Assembly (NCBI RefSeq): GCF_905163445.1
Contig: NC_053194.1
Span: 15,480,921 to 15,544,920 of the forward strand
Length of the DNA: 64,000 nucleotides
Source of the DNA: Pararge aegeria
Taxonomy: Eukaryota; Arthropoda; Insecta; Lepidoptera; Nymphalidae
Reading direction: 5' to 3'
The notes under the pieces were generated by a model. The model was not told the DNA's origin and ran no database searches. It saw only the letters and a list, made by a program, of their open reading frames with translations. Below are positions 1-10,440 of this stretch, one piece after another; position 1 is the stretch's first letter; every line of letters begins with the position of its first letter. The position numbers and the translations under genes were made by a program.

Positions 1-420
1 ATTCACCGCCTACGTTACCTTCAGCACTGTAATGTAATTGAACAGCTTATGCCACTGCGTACGTGAAACCCACACCTCCTTGTTCCAAAGTATTGTAATT
101 TCCTACCTGTGCCAGAGACAAGCCTCGCAATTGCAGCCCCCCCTACGTTACCTGCTAGATTTACTGTGACTAACCAGTTCGTAGCACTGCGCACGCGCAT
201 CTCGCAGCACGGCTTGCTACAGGGAGTTGTGCTTCACTACCTGTGCGTGTAACTCAGCTGCGCTACCTGTAACATTGTAATGTGACTAACCAGTTTGTGG
301 CACTGCGCACGCGCATCTCGCCGCGCGGCTTGTTCCAGGGCGTTGTGCTTCGCTACCTGTGCGCGTAACTCAGCCGCGCGGGCGCACTCCGCCGCCTGCG
401 CTACCTGCAACATTACAATC
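1..420. repeat. GC-rich tandem repeat, period about 116 bp
   Basis: Two clear units begin with the same block (TGTGACTAACCAGTT) at about 165 and 281 and continue through CACTGCGCACGCGCATCTCGC and TACCTGTGCG(T/C)GTAACTCAGC. A more degenerate unit lies to the left (CACTGCGTACGTGAAAC at about 52). The block is much richer in CpG than the rest of the window and is cut by the window's left edge, so the array probably extends outside. No coding potential is seen. Confidence 0.7.
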
Positions 421-751
421 AGAAGTTAACTTAATTCGACACAACCAGTCCGACATAATCGTCCTGAAAAAATTGGGACTACTTCAAAACAGGGTCGATT
501 TGGAAATATACCATTTCACTCATCTTTAATCCGGGTCTAGTTTGAAGGGGACTTCTAACTTTATCTTTTGGCTATTACCGACCGGCCGTATCAAATAATA
601 ACAAATCCATCAAGCCAAGCTAATTCAGTTGATAATGCATGTCGCATAGGATATCTAGGTAGAAAACAAAGTATACTACACCAGGTACAAGTAAGCTGTT
701 TAGTTGTGCTTTTGTTTTTTTTAGCAGACAGTTCAAATAATTGGCGGTAGT
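421..751. other. AT-rich spacer
   Basis: No gene, RNA or clear repeat is seen. Short open frames here have no recognisable content. Confidence 0.4.
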
Positions 752-1020
752 GGTAATAGCTCAGTTTAGGGTTTCCGCCTCCATTTCGTGGGGACCGAGT
801 TCGAGCCCAAGCACGCAAATTTAAACAGTCAAAATATTGCTGTCTTTAACGGTTAAGGAAAACATCGTGAGGAAACTGAGAGTCCCATAATATTCTCAAA
901 GGCATGTGAAGTTTTCTATGTGGAGTACATAGCTCAAGGCTCGACCAGAAGGTTATACGGCCTCATTCCGAGAGGAGACCCGTTCCCTGTAGTGGGCCGT
1001 GGTGAATTCGTTGATAATTA
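752..1020 (+). repeat. tRNA-derived SINE (family C, degenerate)
   Basis: It starts with a tRNA-like head (TAGCTCAGTTTAGGG, then a B-box-like GAGTTCGAGCCC). It continues with the family body AAGGAAAACATCGTGAGGAAA and ends with the tail GAGGAGACCCGTTCCCTGTAGTGGGCC. Other copies lie near 3.7, 17.5, 18.4, 20.9, 36.2 and 58.1 kb. Confidence 0.7.
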
Positions 1021-1805
1021 TGAAACTGCATCACTTTGTTAGATGATGCCTTAATTGGGATTATTCCTATCTATCCCCCTGCTCTTTCCCCCTACTCTGT
1101 CCCCTCAAGGGGAAAAAATGGGAACAAAAATTCCGGTTTGTCTCCCTACTACTGACAAGGAGAAAGATTTTTTTCTATTTTTTTCCGGTCTGTCCCCCCT
1201 CTCTTAATTGCACCACCCCATATTTTTTTGGCTGTCAAAAAATATTCAATCTTTTCACAGTTGATAAGTTGTGTCGTCTCATGGTTTAATACCGCACAAT
1301 TAGTTTGGTTTTACGACACGTAAGGTCACGCAACCACACGGGCGGTCATGAGGTAATAACTTGTGGTAATAAAACGAGAAACTATTTAGGTAAGTGGTCA
1401 TTGAAATTACTACCGCAAGCGTATCGTATTCGTATCGGATTTTAGTACAGACAGTCTCTTTCGGTAGGCTGTAGCTAACTTATAAAAGTTTATCCATAAT
1501 TAAACGTTTAGTCATTTTATATTTGGCTTTGGTCGTGGCTAGTTAGAACCCTACCGACGAACATAACCGCCAAGCGATTTAACGTTCCGGTACGATGACG
1601 TGAAGACAGCTATAAGTGGAATGGGTTTAAAAAAAATCTGTAACCAGGTTAGCCTATCTACCATCCTACCATCTTAGCTTTTATCATCAATTACTACTAC
1701 AATTTAGATTGTAGTCTAGGGTTAAATTGTTGTTTTTTTAAAAATAAAGAGTATCGTCTATTTTTAACCCCCGACGCAAAAACGACGGGGTGTTATAAGT
1801 TTGAC
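1021..1805. other. Gene-free spacer with repeat scraps
   Basis: No gene is seen. A short stretch near 1535-1615 (TCGTGGCTAGTTAGAACCCTACCGACGA) resembles the body of SINE family A found intact at 34.5 kb, so it is probably a decayed fragment. Confidence 0.35.
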
Positions 1806-1815
1806 GTGTATGTGT

Positions 1816-1857
<42 letters not shown>
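1806..1857. repeat. (TG)n microsatellite
   Basis: About 25 TG dinucleotides with one or two TATG interruptions at the left. Confidence 0.95.
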
Positions 1858-1858
<1 letters not shown>

Positions 1859-2215
1859 TATGGCATTGTTTTTTGATTTCGTTTTAATATTTGAAATATA
1901 TGATTTTGTTTTCATATTACCGATTTTAATTATGTCGGGGGTTCATTAACTTTTTATTATTAAATACTTTTGAACTAACTGGAGGACTGAATCAATTTAG
2001 ATAAAATAAAGTGTTTTTAGGAAACTGAGCTAGACCCATTGACTTTACATACATTTATACGAGTATAAGCATTCTAATCTTTGCAGTTCTCACATTTATC
2101 AAATAATCCTTAAAACTATTTGACAATTGCCAGCTATTTGGCAGCTTATGTAAAAGTTTTTTAATTTCTACATTCATGTTATAAAATTTCCGATAAATAA
2201 TAAATTTATTTATTG

Positions 2216-2925
2216 GAAGGATTATCCTTCTTATATTATAAATGTGAAAGTGTGGCTGTTTGGATGTTTGTTACTCAATCACGCAAAAACAGCTGAACGT
2301 ATTTTGATGAAATTTGGCATGCACGTAGCCTTTGATATGGAATAGAACATAGGCTACCTTTTGTTTCGATTCCTTAAGTAGTTCTCGACGGAAAATTGAA
2401 GTTGTTTACGAGCTAAGTCGCGGGCAGACAGCTTTGAATTTGGGTATGCATGTCACCTATGCTATGGAAAAGGACATGCACTTTCTATACCGTGCTCTCA
2501 AATAGTTCCAGTAAGATTAAAAATTTATATATAATTGATGTCGTGTATAGGAGTATATTAATTGAAATTACGTGCGTCAAAGAAAAATATAAACTTTGCG
2601 ACTCTACCATATTAAATACGTAATAGCTGAAACGCAAAACTGCAGCTGTTTTTCTCTATTACAGCGCAAGCGATAATACGGGTAATTATTTTTTTTTTTA
2701 CTAATTTTTTATTTCTTTTTGGACCCAATTCGAAGTCTAAGTCGCGAGCAGAAGCTAGAATAACATAAAGGCGAAAGTTCTTATGTTTGTAACTCAATCA
2801 CGTCGCAACGTTTTAACCGATATGGCTGAAATTTGTTACATAGACAGATTGTAGTCTGAAATAGCACATAGGCTGCTTTTTATCCCGGGAAATATGGGAG
2901 TTCCCGCGGGAATAGAAAACCCTTA
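2216..2925 (+). repeat. Fragments of a dispersed non-autonomous element (Helitron-like ends)
   Basis: 2235-2450 carries the sequence TATTATAAATGTGAAAGTGTGG followed by GTTACTCAATCACGCAAAAAC and GATGAAATTTGGCATG. 2770-2925 repeats the theme (TAACTCAATCACG, TTTTATCCCGGGAAATATGGGAG, TTCCCGCGGG). Reverse copies lie at 20.65, 33.24 and 48.76 kb. The classification as Helitron-like rests on a hairpin next to CTAG-like ends in the fuller copies and is uncertain; an RTE-type 3' end is the alternative. Confidence 0.5.
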
Positions 2926-3714
2926 ATCAGTATCAGCTAGTTATTAATAATAATGATATCAAAATAGATACTTAAAAACATTTAAGTTCGCGTAACCTTA
3001 CATTAGATGATCAGTCTGCTACCAGTTCAATCTGAAACCTTATATATAGAGATTAATTTCTAATGATAATTAACGATTCACTCCCAATAATTGGATTCAC
3101 GCTTTGACGTTTGAAAGGTGCTGTCAGTTGAAGTCCGACAAGCACGGCAAACAGGCGCGAAACGTTTCCGAATAATTTAAATAAAAGCATTCCAATTTTA
3201 AGTTTTCTATGAAAATTAACTTTTCCCAGAAGTGTTACAGTTATAATGATTGCCTAATGCCTTTATATAATACGAATTTCGCGTGTTTTTTGTTTTGTGT
3301 TTTAACAATTTTACTTTGGAGTGTTTTGTAAATTCATTTCGTACTAAACAGCAGCATGGGGACAACAAGTGACGGTTGACGACAAAATTTAAAAAAAGAA
3401 CTAGATTCATTTATTTTATATGTCGAGTGTCTGTTCGGTAAGACTCTACCATCGGTTCGTAAAGCAGATTCTACGCAGAAGAGCTGGTAGCACACTAAGT
3501 ATTTGCTATTTTCCAACATCAACATTTACAATCAATCAGAAATTATTAGCGACATTACCAACCGTAAATATTGAAAAAGATAATATCTGCTAGCCGCTTT
3601 AACATGACACGTCTAATCCGTTCAAGATCTCACAATAGTTCGGCGCCAGATTTTGCATCTACCTTGGTTTTTTTTTTATATAACGACCAACGTACGCTTT
3701 CTCGAATACCTACC
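2926..3714. other. AT-rich spacer
   Basis: No gene or recognised repeat. Short reverse-strand open frames at 3216-3525 overlap one another and have no recognisable content. Confidence 0.35.
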
Positions 3715-4075
3715 ACTACATAGCAAGAGTCTCCTCGCACAATGAGAAGGTGTTTAGACCGTAGTTCACCACGCTGACCAAGTGCGGATTGGTACACCTC
3801 ACTTACAATAAAGTATTATTTTTGTAGTATATTCCATAAAGTTTACAAACACACTTTGTAAACTTTATGGAAAACTCAGGCATGCATGTGCGATGTGGAA
3901 TAAAATAAGGAATTTAAAATATCACTTGCTTTCCTTCGCCGGTAAAGCAAGTGATTTTTTTAAATTCTGTATATCAAAAAAGTACAAAACTCCGAAAATT
4001 TAGAGCTGCGTGTCGGGAACGAACTCGGTCACCCCGATCTGTCACTCTAACCACTAGGCTATCAAGGCTTCAAAG
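3715..4075 (-). repeat. tRNA-derived SINE (family C) disrupted by two hairpins
   Basis: Read on the minus strand, the tRNA-like head (B box near 4017-4030, plus-strand GGGAACGAACTCGG) is followed by the family body and by the tail at 3720-3800 (plus-strand CACAATGAGAAGGTG, CCACGCTGACC). Two inverted repeats interrupt it: an 18-bp perfect stem at 3832-3849/3855-3872, and a stem at 3911-3966 that inverts the family's own AATATCACTTGCTT segment. Confidence 0.65.
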
Positions 4076-4381
4076 CGTCCATACATTTTCTGCTATTTAA
4101 TATCCCAATCACTCTACATCAATATATCGTAGGTACCCATAATCATTAAACTTTACAACTACCGCTAACTAATCAAGTATCATAATATTTGTTTATGTCA
4201 TCATGTACGTGCTCGTAATAAACGATGCCAATATTTTGTTTGCGCGGTAATTGACGGCTTTTAAACACACTTCATCCTATGACATACCACTAATGACACC
4301 TTTCCCCGCACGCTCACCACATTGACCTTAAACCCTGCAGTGTACCCCCAGCCCTGATTGCAGACCACACGCGACAGTGAA

Positions 4382-6535
4382 ATGCTCAAAATCTTTATAA
4401 CGCTGACACTTTTAAACTCCTGCTTGTGTCTGAATACCTCCGGTGCACTCTACAATGAAGTCTTCGATTACCACGCGGAGACGTATCTAAGAGCAGAATT
4501 CGCGTACCAAGTCGTCCTGAAAATCTTCAACGCCTTCCAGCAATGGTTTTTTACAGTCACCTTTTGCGAATTCACGTACTTCGAGAACAGGATCCTAAAA
4601 TACACCGAGACCTTCGGGTATGGATATCCAGTCATGCTTTTGAATGGATGCCAAGATCCGAATAGTACTCAAGTTAAACCTAAATTAAATAGGCATGGAC
4701 GGACCGCATACATTGTGACTTCGAACAAACTGACAGTTGATGATAGCGATATCGTCATTGATGCATTGACCAAAACTGGGGTTTTCAAACGTAGGTCAAC
4801 AGTGATATTTGTCTTGAATATACCTGTTGAAATCGACAGTTATTTTTACTATACAATGAAGATGCATTTCGAATTGCTCTGGAGCAGACGAATTACAAAC
4901 TCTGTGATAGTACTTTGGGCAGATAGGCTAAGAATGTACACATATAACCCATTTTACCAAATAATCAGAGAAATAACTAATGTTCGTGACATAACCAAAT
5001 TACTACAGGAACAATATGATGATCTGAATGGACGCGAGTTACGATTGAGTGTTTTCAGAAAAATCTATACTTCATCTGAAAGTGGTCCAGTTTATTGCAC
5101 CTCGCGGCTAGCAAAAACAGTAATGCAACGTATAAATGCAACCTGCAAACCACTGAGTCCTAGAGACGGCAGCACTGTAGGAGATTTACTAGACAACGGA
5201 ACAGCCACAGGAGTAACGGCTGATTTACTAGATGGGTATACAGATTTGGAGTTGAACTCAAGGATTTTAAAAAACTCCTATTACGGCTACATTGACACAA
5301 CCTATCCACTTGGCCAAGACAATCTCTGCTTCTTAATAAAGAAGTCCGTCCAACAATCAGCTTTTATGACTACACTGCAATTAATCACAGTGGACATGTT
5401 AATACTTTTTACTTTTAATGTAATAGTCCTGATTGGTCTTAGTGTAGTAATACGTAGGGTCGAGAAAAACATTTGGAAGATTCATGATAAACAATGTACG
5501 TCAGATACAGTTATAGAGTTGATAAAATGTTTCATAAGGCAAACAGTAGATATCAAATTTCCTGGACTGATCTTCAGATGCGTTGTTTTAGCTACCATGA
5601 TATATTCTTTAGTCGTTAATTGCGCTATTGATGTAAGTATAATTGATTTTGTATGTACTTCTAATTTTTTCCGGTATTATCTATCTACATAACTATAGTT
5701 CCGCGCTTTACCAAAATCACACCTCGTGAAAATTGATAATCCAAAGAATATGCCTTTTCACTTCTGTTTAAAGATGGCGGAGGTTGACAACAAAAGTGAT
5801 ACAAGAGAAGAACAAACAGAAGTGATAACAAAGCAGAGAAACGTACCACTTTTTTAACTCTATGTAATTTTTTTTATCAAATTACTTTAAAACATTTAAT
5901 AATTACAGGGAATTATCACATCATCTGTATCATATCCAAGATATAAGCACGATGCGAATACAATATCAGAATTAGTGAAAGCAAATTTTACATTTGGAGT
6001 TCATAATCGTCACATGAAGATTTTCAAGAAGAGCCTCAGTGGCGAGTATTATTATGAAATTATAAAACGAACCGTGACTTTTAACGATCAGAATATAAAA
6101 GACGCCATTGATAAAAGACAGTTTCAATACGCATTTTTGTTAAGAAAATCTGATGCACAATATATCACCAGAAAGCCGACAAATATGGAAAATGGAAGAC
6201 CACTCTATCACAGTGTTGCAGAGTGCCCTGTTCCGTGTTCTATTGTATACGGCTTACGCTACGGAAGTCCATATTTACCGAGACTCGATAATATATTGGG
6301 GCACCTAAATCAAGGTGGAATATTGGAATACTGGAGCAAATCTGATGAGTACACTTTATTTCAAACTCATAACAAAGTTCTGTACGTTGACAATGATAAA
6401 GGGCAGACATCTTTAAATGTGAAGAATCTTAAAGAAGTCTTCTTTGTTTGGTTCATTGGGATTTTTGTAAGCTTTATTATTTTTGTTATTGAACTATTAG
6501 TTCATGCTTTGAATAAAAATGTACCATCAATTTAG
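4382..6535 (+). CDS. Divergent insect ionotropic receptor, two exons
   Basis: This is a variant ionotropic glutamate receptor (IR), a dendritic-membrane cation channel subunit used in insect chemosensation. Exons 4382-5632 and 5909-6535 join in phase 0 (GAT|GTAAGT; TTACAG|GGA) to give 625 residues, a normal length for the family. The start at 4382 is the first in-frame ATG; upstream is an in-frame TTG only. Residues 1-17 look like a signal peptide (MLKIFITLTLLNSCLCL). After the extracellular N-terminal and S1 region comes a membrane segment near 337-358, then a pore/M2 region near 393-417, and the S2 half with the family-typical stretches VSYPRY, ECPVPCS, GSPYLPR and GGILEYW. The last membrane segment (about 590-612, EVFFVWFIGIFVSFIIFVIE) has the conserved IR M3 pattern. 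It does not look like the co-receptors IR8a or IR25a, which are longer. Which subfamily it belongs to I cannot say. Confidence 0.85.
5633..5908 (+). other. Intron of the ionotropic receptor
   Basis: 276-nt GT-AG intron with donor GTAAGTAT and acceptor AATAATTACAG. It contains a 27-codon open frame at 5774-5857 with a strong start context (AAGATGGCGGAGG), discussed in the findings. Confidence 0.8.
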
Positions 6536-6830
6536 AAACTATGAGGTGCTTTTTTTCCAAAACCTATCCTTGTATCTCGATTTTTTTTTTTAATATAATA
6601 CTGATAGTAAGTTATGGATTACTACTGAAGTAAACTTACTGAAGTAAACAATATTACAAACTAGTTTGATTTGTTTGACCCCTGAATTTCACAAAAAAAA
6701 AATAATAAATTTAATCCAAAATCTTTAGTTCGCATATTTTATTTATTAGGGCTTAACTTTCTTACTCTTCCCTATCAATAAGGATGGTTATAGTAACTTC
6801 ATCATTTACTCTGATGATTTTGGATTAACT
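6536..6830. other. 3' flank of the ionotropic receptor
   Basis: AT-rich. AATAATAAA at about 6703 is a possible polyadenylation signal for the receptor. Confidence 0.35.
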
Positions 6831-6872
6831 TGATTACAGAAATTGGGGGTGAAAAATTTTAAATTTACACAC

Positions 6873-7764
6873 CTTGAGTTTTTCTTGAAGACCCCTGTTC
6901 GCAGCTTTCAAAGACTGAATTTCTGTCGTTAACCTTTTAAGCTCTACCAACTTATTATTTGCCATTGGCTCCTCAAGCCTTTCTGGTATAACGACGGTTC
7001 TTAGCTGTTTCTCTAGGTGTTCCTCTTTTTTCTTGGATTCAGTCTTTAGATTTCTGATCGTGCTCTCTTGTCGGGCCTTCAGCGCTCTAACTTCGCTCCG
7101 CTCGATGTCGAGCGACTTCTTCAAGGTTGCGTTGTCAAGCCTCAACCTATAAAAATACAACCTATCAAAGCGAAAATCCTTTAGGTAAAGAAAAGCTGAT
7201 TCAGCTAAAATCTTGTAGGCACGGTAAAGAAGCTAATTCTCTACATGGTAGTGTTCAGTGAAAGGAGAGTTTCAAGAGCTTTGATCCACCAAGCTGGTAG
7301 ATCAAAGCTGGTGAGATGGTAGTAGCAGCAAAGAATCAGCACAAAGACAACTGCCCAGTGCCAGTTATTTATTATAATCCCTTAGTAGCCTCGCACGACA
7401 CCCGCAGAAGACGAGGGATTATGACAACTGTAAGTATTGTGATCTGCTATCGCCACAAACGACACGATTACTATGGGATCTATGTAATGAAGAGTAAATA
7501 GGCATCGTCTAGGCAAACTTAATTAGCGTCAGCGTAACAGACCGCGACAGCATATGTCTTTTTTAAAGGTGACTATAAAGCCGCTACTGTCGCGTACTGA
7601 TAAAGTCGCGGGGAATCGCAATAATTTACTAAAGAAAACACTTATACGTACCGTTCGACGAGGCCTTTCAGCTTATTCAGGAAAGCTTCGTCGACCGTGC
7701 GCTTGTGCTCTTCTGTTGCGGCGGCTGATATCTGGCTGGAGGTCGATGTGTCGGTGGACGCCAT
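6873..7764 (-). CDS. Coiled-coil protein, first two coding exons (partial gene)
   Basis: Read on the minus strand. Exon 1 is 7652-7764, starting MASTDTSTSSQ, with donor CG|GTACGTAT. Exon 2 is 6873-7146, with acceptor TTTTTATAG and donor CTCAAG|GTGTGTAA. The join keeps frame: CG plus G gives Arg. The visible 129 residues have a Ser/Thr/Ala-rich start and then a long charged helix with heptad-like leucines (VERLRLDNATLKKSLDIERS; LVELKRLTTEIQSLKAANRG), typical of a coiled coil. If the last donor is not used, the frame reads on to a stop at 6834. The gene should continue to the left, but no further exon was recognised, so the receptor at 4.4-6.5 kb would sit in its next intron. JAKMIP-type microtubule-linker proteins have a similar style of coiled coil; that is only a suggestion and the family is not established. 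Confidence 0.6.
7228..7480 (+). repeat. Repeat fragment in the coiled-coil intron
   Basis: A small hairpin near 7280-7312 (AGCTTTGATC...GATCAAAGCT) is followed by a piece resembling the 15.2 kb repeat (CACAAAGACAACTGCCCAGTG, ACACCCGCAGAAGACGAGGG, GTGATCTGCTATCGCCACAAACG). It lies between the two coding exons. Confidence 0.4.
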
Positions 7765-7870
7765 GTTGTGACGTCACCGACTCGTACTGTTCGGTATGTC
7801 TCGTTCGTCCGCGGTCTTTCGCCTTCTGGCGTCGTTCGTCTGTGGTTTCGTGTCGGTTGCGTTTTTGACT
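7765..7870 (-). other. Spliced 5' leader of the coiled-coil gene
   Basis: On the minus strand, TATTTTTCAG|AGTC just right of 7870 is a good 3' splice site. It is followed by about 106 nt of non-coding leader to the ATG at 7764. This implies a distal first exon and promoter to the right of this point. Confidence 0.45.
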
Positions 7871-8470
7871 CTGAAAAATAATTCATTTGATTTTCAGTAA
7901 AACTGACTACCTATTAAATTTGTACGCATCATTTAAATTTTAAAAGAGGGAACCTCTGAACTTATTTTAATACTTCTAGCACTATTAGAAAGCTATGCGG
8001 ATATCCAGAAGAAAAATCGGTTTTATTTAATTTCAGTAACAATATGATTACAGGCCAAAGTAATGGTATTAATGAACCAATATATTAGTGAGCAAGACCA
8101 AAAATCTGTTTTATCTGCGTGCGCTGTCTATTGGCTAGTCATACAGACACACAAAAAAACATGGACTTTTGTAGATTTAAGTGAAAGCCCGCGAAACGAT
8201 ATTTCTATCTCTTACAAACATAGGCTTAGTATATTTTATGTTGAAGTAGAGCTTTTTGTGTAAGAGTTAGTCCGGGGAAGTACTTACTACCGCGATGCTT
8301 TTATCTAACGCAAAGCAGCATTGTAACAGTTCATGCCTATAGGCTAAAACATGTTTCTTTATAATTTTTGTAACATAACTTTTGCAACTATAATTTCACA
8401 TGTTCGCAAATAAATGATTATGATCATGATTTACAATGCTGTACCGCCCTGTATCACCCTGCGGGACGTA
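7871..8470. other. Spacer without recognised genes
   Basis: AT-rich sequence. Short open frames have no recognisable content. Confidence 0.35.
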
Positions 8471-8633
8471 GGGTAATTACGTATCTCGCGACAGGCTAGC
8501 GACAGGTGCAAATCTTGCTATCACTGCGGCCAAACGTCACTTCCATACAACAAATAAACAAAAGTGTCGTTTGACAGCAGTGATTGCACGATTTACGCCT
8601 GTCGCAATCTGATCGCGAGATACGTAATCACCC
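8471..8633. mobile_element. Short inverted-repeat element (MITE), TA-flanked
   Basis: The ends match as inverted repeats: GGGTAATTACGTATCTCGCG at 8471 and CGCGAGATACGTAATCACCC ending at 8633, with one mismatch. Sub-terminal inverted GACAGG/CCTGTC blocks are also present. Both ends abut TA, as expected for a Tc1/mariner-type target duplication. It has no coding capacity. Confidence 0.7.
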
Positions 8634-10260
8634 TAACCGTCTGAAGGGTCTCGTTGCCGATTTTATCACAGGCACAAGAGGCTTAATACCAACGCCTCAG
8701 GTTGCTGGACAGAGGACGGCAAGTTGCAGGACGTGTTCCTTGCACGCCCTGCAAAGTGTAGCTCTGTTTATAGGTAATGGGTTACCTCTTATCCAGCTGT
8801 TTGGTCCGTCTATTAATAGTAAAAAAAAACCGTAATTTTTAGGCATACAACATAAAAACCCATATGTTAGTGTTGTATACGATACAAGTATCTACCACCT
8901 GTCCATTCTACAAGGTTACTAGTTAAACAAGTTATGCCGTGTCAAATGTCGATTTTCACCCTTCGCAGGCTTTCCACACCCTTAAATAATGGACCTTGTA
9001 ATTCGCAGAATTTAAATTTGGAATAGGGGAAAAGTAGACGTTCGTAAATATCTACTCATTTATTTTCGCGAGCTAATTTAAAACACAAACCGAATCAAAG
9101 AAGAAATCAAAATTAATTTATTTCAAGTAGGCCTAGTATAGTGACTTTACCCCCGTTTCCGAAGCAGTTTCTAAAGAGAAGGAATAGCGAAGATCTTATC
9201 AAAGGCCGGCAAGAAAATCATCATTTCTATATCGGTAGCCCACCTTAGTGTATAAAAGCGCATCGGTGGACTCGAAAGGTTCATATAGGGTAGGGTAGGG
9301 CAACATCCATTCTCACTGTGGTAGTGATAACCCTAAAGCGGTTAGTACGATGTGACCAAATGGTACCTTACATATTGGATGTGTTAAAAGGTACCTTATT
9401 GCTTGGATACGGAAATCGATGTACCTACAACGCCAACGAGATAGTTACTAGAGCAACTAACCAAACGTGGTACCAAATACGATTGAGGTAAAAAAAATCA
9501 ACCCTTAGAACCTATGTGGGATGCCCGCATGTGCCCTATAGGCGTTTCACAAGGTTTCTCTTCTTTCTGGCAACATAATGGAAAGCTTCGGGATATCCTG
9601 TATCCCAGAGCTTCCCATTATGTACCCAGCACGGTTAACATGGTTAACACGGTGATGCACACCATAGAGAAACACGACGATTATTGTTTTTTCTGTCGCC
9701 TTTCCCTTTGGTATATATTAGATGGGGAGTACAAATTTATTCGGTGGCCTTATATTGTTAATTTTCCAAGTAACCAAAGGCATAAACCAAAGGACATAAC
9801 GGCATTGATTTAATATGTTACTAGCATAACAGCATGCAAGGATAATTTTAACATGAAGGCGTCAATGATCACTCCTTTAAAGTAGTTGGCGTGGGCCTCT
9901 AAGTACCTGCTATGACCCACTAAAGTGGTACATCCTGTTAGAATTATTATATAGTCTTAAAAGTCTAGCTCTTGTATCTCTCTTAACCTCTCTAAAAGTA
10001 CAGAAAAGTCAGGCGTCATTTTGTAATTAATTTATTATTATTTATAGATATACTTTATTCATATACAATAAAAAAGGTAAGGCACATCAACAAGAAAAGC
10101 AGGAACATAAAGAAGTTTAAAGAGATAAATTTAAAGAAGCTAAAATTATGACGGTGCATAATCAATAGATATTTGAACATTTAATTGATGTACATAAAAA
10201 CATAAAAAAAAATTAATAAGAAAGTGGACTGTAACAATATTAATATTAGAAAATAAAATT
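8634..10260. other. Gene-free region with a hairpin
   Basis: No gene is supported. A 15-bp stem (CATAATGGAAAGCTT / AGCTTCCCATTATG with one gap) lies at about 9575-9625. At 9117-9142 there is a scrap of the repeat TTATTTCAAGTAGGCCTAG. The open frame at 9514-9813 has no recognisable content. Confidence 0.35.
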
Positions 10261-10440
10261 AGTAATTCATTTAAGGGCAATTGCATATCATTTTATAACA
10301 AATACCAGATGAAATCGCTAAGATGTCACTCAATAAGTTCAATGTTTATATAAAATGTAAGCTTATAGAAAAACCCTATTATTATATTAAGGATTATATG
10401 AATGATAAAAAAACTTGGGTGTGAATTGCTCTAACTTCAT
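10261..10440 (+). mobile_element. 3' coding remnant of a non-LTR retrotransposon
   Basis: From about 10340 the plus strand reads VYIKCKLIEKPYYYIKDYMN followed by DKKTWV and a stop near 10423. This is the style of the extreme C-terminus of insect non-LTR (Jockey/RTE-type) polymerase proteins. A second, independently decayed copy lies at 48.1-48.3 kb (VYIKRKLSEKSHYNVKDYFN, DKKV, stop). Only the last few dozen codons survive. Confidence 0.5.

Noticed and set aside
4358..4381. In-frame TTG start extending the ionotropic receptor by eight residues
   Set aside because: It is not an ATG, and the ATG at 4382 places a clean signal peptide at the N-terminus.
7554..7868. Plus-strand open frame of 104 codons
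   Set aside because: It is antisense to the first exon and leader of the coiled-coil gene, which has good splice sites and sensible protein; the plus frame has none.
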